The translations under genes and the position numbers were made by a program. Below, in pieces: positions 1 to 7,118 of a stretch of DNA of 53,080 nt. Below the pieces are notes generated by a model, which was not told the origin of the DNA, did not search any database, and saw only the letters and a list, made by a program, of their open reading frames with translations. This DNA is from an uncultured Bacteroidota bacterium. Its GTDB lineage: Bacteria > Bacteroidota > Bacteroidia > Bacteroidales > UBA12481. Location of the stretch: NCBI GenBank assembly GCA_903919065.1, contig CAIXHD010000270.1, forward strand, positions 1-53,080. The letters are read 5' to 3'. Position 1 is the stretch's first letter, and each line of letters begins with the position of its first letter.

Positions 1-291
1 GACAAGGAGAAAGAGTTTTTAAAAGTTCTGAAGGCAAAAGGCTGGAAGGTGGAAATCCAGCCGACCGGTTCCTCGTACAAACATGTTCTGCTGGCCGAGG
101 GGATGGCCCATTTATATGCCAAGCCTGGAATTTGCTGGGAATGGGATACGGCACCCGGGCAGATCATTCTGGAAGAGGCAGGAGGTTCAGTGAAACGTAT
201 GGACAACGGGACCCCATTGGTTTACAACAAGGAAAACTTCGCTAATCCCGATCTGATCATGTGGGCTCCGGGGGTATCTATTCCCCTTTGA
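1..291 (+). CDS. cysQ: 3'(2'),5'-bisphosphate nucleotidase, C-terminal part (5' end outside window)
   Basis: The reading frame is open from base 1, so the gene begins upstream of the window; the GTG at 49 in the ORF track is internal. About 96 C-terminal residues are visible. They carry the end of the inositol-monophosphatase fold as seen in CysQ: the GSSYKHVLLAEG strand, the metal-binding WDTAPGQIILEEAGG segment and a YNKENFANPD tail. CysQ hydrolyses PAP and PAPS to AMP and APS in sulfur assimilation and PAP recycling. Its 3' end overlaps the convergent dehydrogenase gene by 14 bp. It lies on the host side of ssrA, so it is probably core chromosome. Other inositol-monophosphatase family members are possible but fit less well. 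Confidence 0.8.
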   Translation, partial: DKEKEFLKVLKAKGWKVEIQPTGSSYKHVLLAEGMAHLYAKPGICWEWDTAPGQIILEEAGGSVKRMDNGTPLVYNKENFANPDLIMWAPGVSIPL

Positions 292-1492
292 GAAAAGAAT
301 CCAGGTACAAAAATGGTTCATTCAGCTGTCCGTCGCGGGTAATGGTTGCCTGATTTACGACGTGACACGGATCCTCGCCGAGTAAGCAAGGGAACACCTT
401 TTCTAACAGGGCACGTGAGAATTCCTGCGAGGCATCGCGGGGCAATTCGCCCGGCAGGTTATCAATCGACATTACGGTAACGGCCTCAGGGTCAGAAAAA
501 GGAGGCATCTCCTGCAACTGGAAACGATCCCAGTCATAAAAAGGATCGGCGATAGTGGTAGCTCTTATTGTAGAAGGTACTGATCCATTTATATCGCAGC
601 TGATATCGGCGATCACCCTGATTTTGAAATCCTTATTTTTCATTTCTTCCGGTTGCCAGAGTTTTGGCGAGGCCGGGTCCCAGAAATGAGCTGCAATGAG
701 CATATCCGTTGAGGAGCTGAAACGTTTGAAACAGGATTTGTAGTCCCATGGATTTTTGCAGAAATGGTCATAATCGAAGGGATTTCCGTTCTTATGCTCA
801 GCATAATGACAGGGATCTATGCGACAGATGACCGGGGAAATCTCCGGATTATTAAGATATTCATCAGGAGATATCAGTGGAATTCCGAGTTTGCCAAGAG
901 TCTCCATGGCGCCCATCGCGACGCGTCCCCCGCCAGTCACTAATATTCTGACATTGGATATATCGAGTTTTTCCAGCTGCTGATCCATCTCAAAGCGGTC
1001 GTGGCATTGATGTGCAGCTGTAAGTTCATATTGCCCTGTTTTCATTCCCCAGGCCATGAGTCCGTTGAAGGCGCCGATGATGCCTGCCCAGCGTCCGAAG
1101 GCTATCAGGCGGCAGTTATTATTATCCTTCAGATATTCATAATCTGCGAGGGTAATATTCTTATCCACAATTTCCTGGAGGAGAAGTTGGTTATAGGCTT
1201 GTTTTTTAGCCACATGAGCGAAGAAGAGGTACTTTTTGCCGGCTATCAGATCCGGAATATGCACTTCTTTCACTCCGATGAGCCAGTCGCAGTCGGAAAG
1301 GTCCTCCTGGAGGGTAATCCCGGCGGCACGGTATTCGTTATCGCTGAAGCATCGCATGTGACTTGGCTGGACAACAATATTCACATCGGGATACCGGGCA
1401 TTTACTTCAGCAGCGGCAGCTGGGGGCAGTGCCACTCTACGATCCGGCGGTATTTTTGTTTCTCGTAGTATTCCGATTTTTATGCGTGTCAT
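278..1492 (-). CDS. Saccharopine/alanine dehydrogenase-like NAD(P)-dependent oxidoreductase
   Basis: 404 aa. The N-terminus (IGILRETKIPPDRRVALPP) is the typical start of the alanine dehydrogenase / transhydrogenase / saccharopine dehydrogenase superfamily. A Rossmann dinucleotide-binding motif, ILVTGGGRVAMGAMETLGKLG, lies near residues 185-205. Length and C-terminal features (IADISCDINGSVPST, then SIDNLPGELPRDAS) match the single-domain lysine-forming saccharopine dehydrogenase-like group rather than true alanine dehydrogenase. The substrate cannot be read from the sequence. It is convergent with cysQ and divergent from ssrA, and is probably a host core gene. Confidence 0.75.
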   Translation of the reverse strand: MTRIKIGILRETKIPPDRRVALPPAAAAEVNARYPDVNIVVQPSHMRCFSDNEYRAAGITLQEDLSDCDWLIGVKEVHIPDLIAGKKYLFFAHVAKKQAYNQLLLQEIVDKNITLADYEYLKDNNNCRLIAFGRWAGIIGAFNGLMAWGMKTGQYELTAAHQCHDRFEMDQQLEKLDISNVRILVTGGGRVAMGAMETLGKLGIPLISPDEYLNNPEISPVICRIDPCHYAEHKNGNPFDYDHFCKNPWDYKSCFKRFSSSTDMLIAAHFWDPASPKLWQPEEMKNKDFKIRVIADISCDINGSVPSTIRATTIADPFYDWDRFQLQEMPPFSDPEAVTVMSIDNLPGELPRDASQEFSRALLEKVFPCLLGEDPCHVVNQATITRDGQLNEPFLYLDSFLKGE

Positions 1493-1538
1493 TGAAGTGT
1501 ATCCTGTTTTGAGGCTCTGAAAATAGCATTTTTTTGTG

Positions 1539-1546
1539 TATATTTG
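1539..1546 (+). promoter_or_regulatory. Bacteroidetes-type -7 box of ssrA
   Basis: TATATTTG matches the Bacteroidetes -7 consensus TAnnTTTG and lies about 10 bp upstream of the predicted tmRNA 5' end. A clear -33 TTG at the expected spacing was not identified. Confidence 0.55.
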
Positions 1547-1556
1547 CGGGCTTATC

Positions 1557-1954
1557 GGGGCTGACCTGGTTTTGACAGCAAGGTGAACTGGTAGACAAGC
1601 ATGCCGAGCAACGCAAAAACGCTCGTTAATCAGGATTGCAAAATTTCAACTGGCGAATCTAATTACGCTCTCGCCGCTTAATCGAAGTAATAGTAGATTA
1701 AGCATAACTCCCGGCACTAGGTGCTGGGACGGGACATCACGCCGGAGGTCATGACCTGTTCCATCCGGATCCCGTGGTGCTGACTAATACAGGGATAGTT
1801 TCTGCCCCGCCCCGTGGCAGCGATGAAATTCAGGGGATAGGTTCATGATCGGTTGCCGTATACCAGTCATGGAATGAAAACCCAAATCCGGCTAAGCATG
1901 TAGAAACCCTATGGGTTCCTTGTCTGGACGCGGGTTCGATTCCCGCCAGCTCCA
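1557..1954 (+). ncRNA. ssrA: transfer-messenger RNA (tmRNA)
   Basis: The 5' end GGGGCUG pairs with CAGCUCC at the 3' end (one G-U pair) to form the acceptor stem, followed by discriminator A; CCA is not encoded. GGTTCGATTCCCGCC forms the T arm. The tag reading frame at 1652-1681 encodes GESNYALAA and a stop, very close to the Bacteroides GETNYALAA tag. The molecule acts with SmpB to rescue stalled ribosomes and tag nascent peptides for proteolysis. Its 3' end is a common attachment site for tyrosine-recombinase islands, and an integrase gene follows directly. ORFs called across this region are shadows. Confidence 0.95.
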
Positions 1955-1978
1955 CAAAAGGACAAAGTAAAAGAAAGC

Positions 1979-2013
1979 AAAAGCCTGTAAGTTCCACACT
2001 TTCAGGCTTTTTT
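1979..2013 (+). terminator. Rho-independent terminator after ssrA
   Basis: AAAAGCCTG and CAGGCTTTT form a 9-bp stem around a 15-nt loop and the stem runs into a T tract. It lies 25 bp past the tmRNA 3' end. Confidence 0.7.
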
Positions 2014-2064
2014 CGTTTTCGAGAAAAGCAAAAGAAAGCAGAAAAACGCAATGTTCGTTGGACG

Positions 2065-2117
2065 AATCGTGGGACCAAAATTTTTGAGGGTCAAGTCCCA
2101 CGATTAGTCCCACGATT
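2065..2117. repeat. Three copies of GTCCCACGATT upstream of the integrase (candidate arm-type sites)
   Basis: AATCGTGGGAC at 2065-2075 is the inverted copy of GTCCCACGATT, which then occurs twice in tandem at 2095-2105 and 2107-2117 with a 12-bp period. The cluster lies between the tmRNA 3' end (probable core attachment site) and the integrase start. Short direct and inverted repeats in that position are typical of integrase arm-binding or excisionase sites. The role is inferred from position; the repeats are seen directly. Confidence 0.6.
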
Positions 2118-2200
2118 TAGGAGGTTTTGCACTGATTTGCAGTGTTTTACAAAACGGTAAATGGACGCTTAAAAGTAGTTTTAACCAAATTTTAAGCGTT

Positions 2201-3412
2201 ATGAAAAGAGTAACTTTCAGTGTGTTGTTCTTCATCAAGAAGAAAAAGCTTTTGAAGAACGGTGATGCACGTATCTACGTGAGAATCACAGTAAATAACC
2301 TATCCGTAGACCATGCCACGGCCCGGAATGTTGATCCGGATTACTGGGATTCGGGCCGTGGAAAGAGCAAGTCGAATGATCCGGATGGAAAATCGCTCAA
2401 TCACTATCTGGAACATGTCCGAAAATCGATTTACGATGCGCAGATTAACCTGGAAGACAAGGAGATAGAGGTTACCGCAGAGGCCCTTGGGCAGGAAGTA
2501 TTCGGCCAGAGCCAGATGAGTAAGGGGCTGATGGCTTACTACCAGGAGCACAACGATGAGGTTAAAAAATTGATTGACAGGGAGTTTTCAAGATCTACCT
2601 ACAAAAGGCATGTCACTTCCCGGAATCTTGTTGGACTATACGTGGAACATCGCTATGGAAAAAGCGAGTTCAGCATCCGGATGATCACGGCCGACTTTGT
2701 CCGTGGGTACCAATCCTTCCTTCGTACGGAAAGAAAGTGCAACCACAATTCCACGGTAAAGTACATCCGGAATGTCGGCAAGCTGATCCGCCGGGCCATT
2801 GCTGAGGGCCTCCTGGATAAAGATCCCTTTTTGGGAATCCGCTTCAAGGAAGACCGGGTGGATGTGGAAATCCTGACCAAGAAAGAGTTGGAATCGCTAG
2901 CCGCCAAAGATTTTCAGAACGACCGGCTCAACCAGGTCCGGGATGTATTCCTGTTCTGTTGCTATACCGGACTAGCCTTTATCGACGTCAGCCAGCTGAG
3001 GCAAAAGGAGCTGGTCATCAGAGCCGACGGCAAACTGTGGATCAAGAAAAACCGCAGCAAAACCAAGAATGAGTTCATGGTACCACTGCTTAAAATACCT
3101 ATGGAAATCCTGGGAAAATACGAATACCTAAGGGGAGCAGACGACTCCAAACCCATTTTGCCCGTTTTATCAAACCAGAAATATAACTCCTACCTGAAGG
3201 AAATCGCCGACCGCTGTGATATCAAAAAGAACCTGACCACCCATACAGCCCGGCACACTTTTGCGACCACGGTGACTTTGACCAATGGCATTTCCATTGA
3301 GACGGTATCGAAAATGCTGGGGCACTCTTCCATTACCATGACACAGCGATACGCCAAGGTGATCGAGGAAAAAATCGGGAAGGAGATGGGAACACTGAAA
3401 GACCTGATGTAG
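2201..3412 (+). CDS. int: Tyrosine site-specific recombinase (island integrase)
   Basis: 403 aa, the usual size for Bacteroidetes conjugative-transposon integrases. It has an N-terminal arm-type DNA-binding domain (about residues 1-90), a SAM-like core-binding domain (about 110-210) and a C-terminal catalytic domain. Visible catalytic elements are the HTARHTF box (H-x-x-R), the MLGHSSITMTQRYAKV block (His and nucleophile Tyr) and a Lys in the KTKNEF hairpin. The first Arg box reads TGLAFIDV, so the usual TGLR arginine is Ala, as in IntDOT-like enzymes. The gene points away from ssrA with 246 bp between, as expected for integration at the tmRNA 3' end. Confidence 0.9.
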   Translation: MKRVTFSVLFFIKKKKLLKNGDARIYVRITVNNLSVDHATARNVDPDYWDSGRGKSKSNDPDGKSLNHYLEHVRKSIYDAQINLEDKEIEVTAEALGQEVFGQSQMSKGLMAYYQEHNDEVKKLIDREFSRSTYKRHVTSRNLVGLYVEHRYGKSEFSIRMITADFVRGYQSFLRTERKCNHNSTVKYIRNVGKLIRRAIAEGLLDKDPFLGIRFKEDRVDVEILTKKELESLAAKDFQNDRLNQVRDVFLFCCYTGLAFIDVSQLRQKELVIRADGKLWIKKNRSKTKNEFMVPLLKIPMEILGKYEYLRGADDSKPILPVLSNQKYNSYLKEIADRCDIKKNLTTHTARHTFATTVTLTNGISIETVSKMLGHSSITMTQRYAKVIEEKIGKEMGTLKDLM

Positions 3413-3435
3413 GGTTACTGACCGACTGGAAAAAT

Positions 3436-3478
3436 CAAAGGCTGAGACGGGCCTTTTTCTGCCACTTCTCAGCCTTTG
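3436..3478. terminator. Bidirectional terminator between int and the HTH gene
   Basis: CAAAGGCTGAGA (3436-3447) and TCTCAGCCTTTG (3467-3478) form a 12-bp inverted repeat with a 19-nt loop between two convergent genes. The T tract is weak, so a protein-binding role is also possible. Confidence 0.55.
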
Positions 3479-3498
3479 TTATCGTGACTGTTCAACCA

Positions 3499-3765
3499 TT
3501 ATGGCTGAACAGACAGGTTCTGTTCCAGAAGTTTTTCCACATCCGAAGCCCGGTAGAAAAATTTACCACCCAACTTCGAAAAGGGCAAAATTCCCTTATC
3601 ACGATAACTTTGCAACGTACGAGGGCTGATCCTCAGCAGCTGTTTAACCTCCTGGTTATCCAGCCACCGTTCTTTCATCCCAAAGTTCGTGCATCGATTC
3701 TCCAGGCTCCTCAGCAGTTTTTCAATCCGCTTTTCGAAGGCCTGGAACTCAGCTAAAGTCAACAT
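3499..3765 (-). CDS. Helix-turn-helix excisionase-like protein
   Basis: The ORF begins at 3843, but the ATG at 3765 (MLTLAEFQAFEKRIEKLLRS) is the likely start and gives 88 aa. It has an N-terminal helix, then a MerR/excisionase-type winged HTH: WLDNQEVKQLLRISPRTLQSYRDKGILPFSKLGGKFFYRASDVEKLL. This small HTH protein is a standard companion of integrases in Bacteroidetes mobile elements and probably acts as recombination directionality factor or local regulator. It converges on int across a terminator-like inverted repeat. The longer start would add an atypical N-terminus overlapping the next gene by 4 bp. Confidence 0.75.
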   Translation of the reverse strand: MLTLAEFQAFEKRIEKLLRSLENRCTNFGMKERWLDNQEVKQLLRISPRTLQSYRDKGILPFSKLGGKFFYRASDVEKLLEQNLSVQP

Positions 3766-3839
3766 ATATATATTGTATCCGCCAACTCCTAAAAGTTTTA
3801 AGACAGAGTGGCCAAAAACCGATGAAAAATATTCTCTAA

Positions 3840-4625
3840 TCATTGTAAGTCAGATCCACTATTGGGTAATAACAATTTATGCATGAACTGGACAGGACGA
3901 TCAAAGTAAGTTACCCGGCCATCAGTCGACGCCCAGGTGATTCGTTCATACCCATTCCGCCATATCAGATCCAGCAGGACGGTTACTTTATCATTATCTC
4001 CGGCTAATTCAAAAAGGCCGGGCTCCCTACCCTCACCTAAGGCTATAGTTACCGACTTTAATTTATCAGCATGAAGAAGGCTGATCACCTCAGCCTCCGG
4101 GGCTGTCAATACTGAAAGTTCAGATAGCACCACAGCATCAATCTTTCGGAAAGAATCAAGCATCACTTCTGTCAGAGAAACGCAAAGGAATGTTTTCGAC
4201 AACAGATCATGCCTGAAAAAGAAACCCATCGACTGGTCTGCCTTATCCAGGTCGACCGATTTGACTGTGCCATCATGGGTAAGAATAATTACGAATTTTG
4301 ACCGGGTCAGTATGGTATGCATAACCATGCTGGTCAGGCTTGAAATTTTGGTTGCAAAGTTCTCTATACAGATCGCTTCCCTGACCTGCCGGATCATCTC
4401 CAGGGGAATTTCGAAACTCCTGAGATGAGCGACGATTCTCAGCCAGAGGATTTCAATGTAACTGAGCCGTCTCCATTTCCCTTCCTGAAATTCACCGATC
4501 ATCAAACCCTCATGGCCCCAGTGGGTAATATTGCGATGCTTAACCTCTGTATCCCTGATGGTGAAACGGGGCTTTTGCAGTTCCGTTAAAAGGGGGTCAA
4601 TTTGATCATGTCCAGTGGTATTCAT
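3840..4625 (-). CDS. MerR-like transcriptional regulator with unknown C-terminal domain
   Basis: 261 aa. Residues about 28-90 fit a MerR-type winged HTH: a short N-terminal segment (RFTIRDTEVKHRNITHW), then RRLSYIEILWLRIVAHLRSFEIPLEMIRQVREAI, the typical second half of a MerR head. Residues 90-261 are not recognised and contain no obvious effector motif. It is divergent from the zinc-finger gene at 4710 with an AT-rich intergenic region, and co-directional with the excisionase-like gene. It probably regulates island genes; the target is unknown. Confidence 0.55.
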   Translation of the reverse strand: MNTTGHDQIDPLLTELQKPRFTIRDTEVKHRNITHWGHEGLMIGEFQEGKWRRLSYIEILWLRIVAHLRSFEIPLEMIRQVREAICIENFATKISSLTSMVMHTILTRSKFVIILTHDGTVKSVDLDKADQSMGFFFRHDLLSKTFLCVSLTEVMLDSFRKIDAVVLSELSVLTAPEAEVISLLHADKLKSVTIALGEGREPGLFELAGDNDKVTVLLDLIWRNGYERITWASTDGRVTYFDRPVQFMHKLLLPNSGSDLQ

Positions 4626-4709
4626 AATTTTATCCGATCATTGTATATTTTTTTTCTTGCAATTCGTTCCCAAGTGTAATATTTATATTTAACTTTACCA
4701 AAAATATTC

Positions 4710-5162
4710 ATGATTATTATGGAAACAGGTAATCCAAAACCAGGTTCGAATTGTATAACCGCCATGATGTTAGGGAGACCCGACTCTACCCCACCGGTAA
4801 AAATCAGGCAAAAAACATGTCTCTGGTGCGGCAAGGAGCTGATCGGCCCCAGCTATAAAAAGTTTTGTGATGCCAGGTGCCACGACCGATATAATAACGA
4901 CAGGAAAGCAGCGAGGCGAGCTGAATGGAATATAATAAACGGTCCAATTGCCCAGAACGATAAATTCCTTGAGCAGATGTTCAAAAAATACCCCGACAAG
5001 GATTGGCCATTAATTCACCTTGAGAATCCGGCATTTGACGGTAAAGCTCGATGCGACCGCATCATAGATACGCGATCAGAATTTGAAGGCCGGCGCTACT
5101 TAAGATATAGCATCCACGAGAACCCATCAGCTAAAACATTCAAAATTCTAAAACATGAATAG
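4710..5162 (+). CDS. Zinc-finger protein of unknown function
   Basis: 150 aa, or 147 if the ATG at 4719 is used. Residues about 36-62 contain C-x2-C followed by C-x3-C-H (CLWCGKEL ... KKFCDARCHDRYNND), a small zinc-binding motif seen in short Bacteroidetes proteins ending in FC-x3-C-x-x-x-YNN. The rest has no recognised domain. The stop overlaps the start of the next ORF (ATGAATAG), so the two are probably translationally coupled. Function unknown. Confidence 0.6.
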   Translation: MIIMETGNPKPGSNCITAMMLGRPDSTPPVKIRQKTCLWCGKELIGPSYKKFCDARCHDRYNNDRKAARRAEWNIINGPIAQNDKFLEQMFKKYPDKDWPLIHLENPAFDGKARCDRIIDTRSEFEGRRYLRYSIHENPSAKTFKILKHE

Positions 5163-5358
5163 TGTTACATACAACTTCGTCCATCCGGAAGAATTCGACA
5201 ACTTCATCCCGGAGGCAACCCGGGAGAGGCAAACCCGGAACGCCCAAACAGTAGTTCTTGTCATCACCGCTGGCATAATCGTTGCCGGAATTGGCTACAT
5301 ATATTATCGATGGTGGCAGGACCAGCAAGAAAAAGAATCTCAGATCAGACGGCAGTGA
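5155..5358 (+). CDS. Small single-pass membrane protein
   Basis: 67 aa. One hydrophobic segment, TVVLVITAGIIVAGIGYIYY (about residues 32-51), is followed by a charged tail (WWQDQQEKESQIRRQ). The start overlaps the stop of the zinc-finger gene and its own stop lies inside the following terminator hairpin, which supports a real two-gene transcript. No family recognised. Confidence 0.5.
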   Translation: MNSVTYNFVHPEEFDNFIPEATRERQTRNAQTVVLVITAGIIVAGIGYIYYRWWQDQQEKESQIRRQ

Positions 5359-5374
5359 ACCTGCCGTTTTTTTT
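5349..5374 (+). terminator. Strong Rho-independent terminator
   Basis: ACGGCAG, loop TGAAC, CTGCCGT, then a run of T. The hairpin contains the stop codon of the small membrane protein. Confidence 0.85.
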
Positions 5375-5387
5375 TCGCCGTTTCATG

Positions 5388-5535
5388 ACCCGTGTGCACC
5401 CGGGTCGCCCTGATACACTCTGAAAATATGCTGAAAACGATAGCGCGACAACCCGAGTAACCCCGGGTAAACACGTTTCATAATCAACACTCGTATCAGG
5501 TAACCCTGGGGCTACACGGGTTAACACGGGGTTAC
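5388..5535. repeat. Cluster of interleaved GC-rich inverted repeats in a 520-bp gap
   Basis: The gap between 5358 and 5879 holds paired elements: ACCCGTGT (5388-5395) with ACACGGGT (5514-5521); CCTGATAC (5409-5416) with GTATCAGG (5493-5500); GTAACCCCG (5457-5465) with CGGGGTTAC (5527-5535). There is also a palindrome ACCCGGGT (5398-5405) and a related CCCCGGGT near 5462. The region has no convincing ORF and is GC-richer than its flanks. It could be an operator array, a recombination accessory site or a structured RNA. Function not determinable by eye. Confidence 0.5.
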
Positions 5536-5572
5536 ATGCATCTTTTAAGCTGATTATCTTATCGTTAAAACA

Positions 5573-5722
5573 ATGAGCTATATCCGATCTCAATTTAAGG
5601 AAGAGCTTCTATGGGGTTCATATGTCAGGGGAGATCGAAACTTGAATAATTATTACAGGGTGCGGCAAATTCAAGCTTTAGAAAATCAGCAAACCAGGTT
5701 TTTCGACAGGTACCTTTACTGA
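5573..5722 (+). CDS. Possible 49-aa small protein or gene remnant
   Basis: An ATG at 5573 opens a 49-codon frame rich in aromatic and charged residues (MSYIRSQFKEELLWGSY ...) ending in TGA at 5720-5722. It is too short for the ORF track. In another frame, further coding-like sequence (KLTTAIITFKKLWKSLEPD ...) runs to a stop near 5860, which hints at a frameshifted remnant. No homology recognised and the ribosome-binding site is weak. The rest of the gap to 5878 presumably contains the sbcD promoter. Confidence 0.25.
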   Translation: MSYIRSQFKEELLWGSYVRGDRNLNNYYRVRQIQALENQQTRFFDRYLY

Positions 5723-5878
5723 GTAATTCTTTTGTTGGAAGAAATGTGGAATAATATAAAACCGAAGCCAAGCTAACCACCGCAATTATTACCTTTAAGA
5801 AGTTGTGGAAATCTCTTGAACCTGACAGAAAGAAGATCACGGAAATTCAGAAGAACTAAATAGAAACACCTTAAGTAT

Positions 5879-7108
5879 ATGAGAATACTTCATACTTCAG
5901 ACTGGCATCTGGGCCGGTCACTTTATGATCGAAAACGAGACGATGAATTCAGCGAATTCCTTAACTGGTTGACCGCATTCATCAAGGAAAAGATGGTTGA
6001 TGTATTATTAGTTTCAGGAGATATTTTCGACTCGACCGTGCCAAGCAATCATGTTCAGAAGCAATATTATCAATTTCTTAGCAGCTTAATGAAGTCTTGC
6101 TGCCGACACATTATCATTACCGGAGGCAACCATGACTCGCCCACCCAGTTAAACGCTCCTTCCGAACTACTGAAGGGATTCAATATATATGTTGTGGGCG
6201 CAGTGAACGGGAAAAACGTCAGGGACGAAATAATAACCCTCAAGGACACTGCCGGCAAACCTGAGCTGATTGTTTGCGCAGTACCCTATTTACGTGACAA
6301 GGATATAAGAACCGTTGAAGCCGGAGAATCAATTGAAGACAAAGCAAGCAAGCTTATTGAAGGCATAACAGGTCATTATCAAGAAATTGGGAGAATTGCT
6401 GCGGAGGAGAAGCTAATTAACGGCGGTATCCCAGTTATCGCTATGGGACATCTGTTTACTACAGGCGGATGTACCACTGAAGGCGATGGTGTCAGGGAAC
6501 TATACGTTGGAACGCTGGCGCATGTGGGCGCCGATATTTTCCCTGCCTGTTTTGATTATGTGGCACTGGGTCACCTCCACCTGGCCCAGCCGGCTGGAGA
6601 CCTCAATCACATCCGATACTCGGGCTCACCCATACCGATGAGTTTTGGCGAAGCAGATCAAGAAAAGAAAGTGATTCTTGCAGATTTCGAACCTGCTGAA
6701 GTAACAATAACCGAGTACCCTATACCATGTTTTCAGCAATTGGTTAGCATTTCGGGCGATGAAGATTTAATCGCCGCTTCAATCACAAAGCTGAAGGAAG
6801 AAGATAGCACAGCCTGGTTGCAGGTCGATTATATAGGAAAGCTTACTTCATCAGAAATTAATCAAAAAATTTCAGATATAGTTGATGGCTCTAAAATGGA
6901 AGTACGCCGAATAAAAAACCGGAGAGTCGCTGATAAGGTACTTAATCGTGAACATGATCTGGAAACTTTGGATAGTCTGGGATTGAATGATGTATTTGCA
7001 AGGTGCCTGGATGCACATGAAAAGACCGGTGAAGAGAGAGAAGGTTTGCTCAGGACTTTTGAGGAACTTATCCAGTCATTCAATGAGAAAGATGTAAACG
7101 CGCAGTAA
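5879..7108 (+). CDS. sbcD: Exonuclease SbcD, Mre11-type nuclease subunit
   Basis: 409 aa, typical for SbcD. Phosphoesterase motifs are in order: HTSDWHLG (residues 5-12), DVLLVSGDIFD (about 41-51), GGNHDSP (about 80-86), and GHLFTTGG plus ALGHLHLAQ (about 227-235). With SbcC it forms a dsDNA exonuclease and hairpin endonuclease that opens cruciforms and blocked ends in the cytoplasm. It starts a two-gene unit: sbcC begins 10 bp after its stop. SbcCD is normally housekeeping; here it lies inside the island next to accessory genes, so it may be an extra copy. Confidence 0.95.
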   Translation: MRILHTSDWHLGRSLYDRKRDDEFSEFLNWLTAFIKEKMVDVLLVSGDIFDSTVPSNHVQKQYYQFLSSLMKSCCRHIIITGGNHDSPTQLNAPSELLKGFNIYVVGAVNGKNVRDEIITLKDTAGKPELIVCAVPYLRDKDIRTVEAGESIEDKASKLIEGITGHYQEIGRIAAEEKLINGGIPVIAMGHLFTTGGCTTEGDGVRELYVGTLAHVGADIFPACFDYVALGHLHLAQPAGDLNHIRYSGSPIPMSFGEADQEKKVILADFEPAEVTITEYPIPCFQQLVSISGDEDLIAASITKLKEEDSTAWLQVDYIGKLTSSEINQKISDIVDGSKMEVRRIKNRRVADKVLNREHDLETLDSLGLNDVFARCLDAHEKTGEEREGLLRTFEELIQSFNEKDVNAQ

Positions 7109-7118
7109 TCTAAGAATT

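Noticed and set aside
1001-1468. 155-aa plus-strand ORF
   Set aside because: Shadow of the dehydrogenase gene on the opposite strand.
1830-2113. Two minus-strand ORFs (82 and 73 aa)
   Set aside because: They are antisense to the tmRNA 3' part and its terminator, with no protein-like features.
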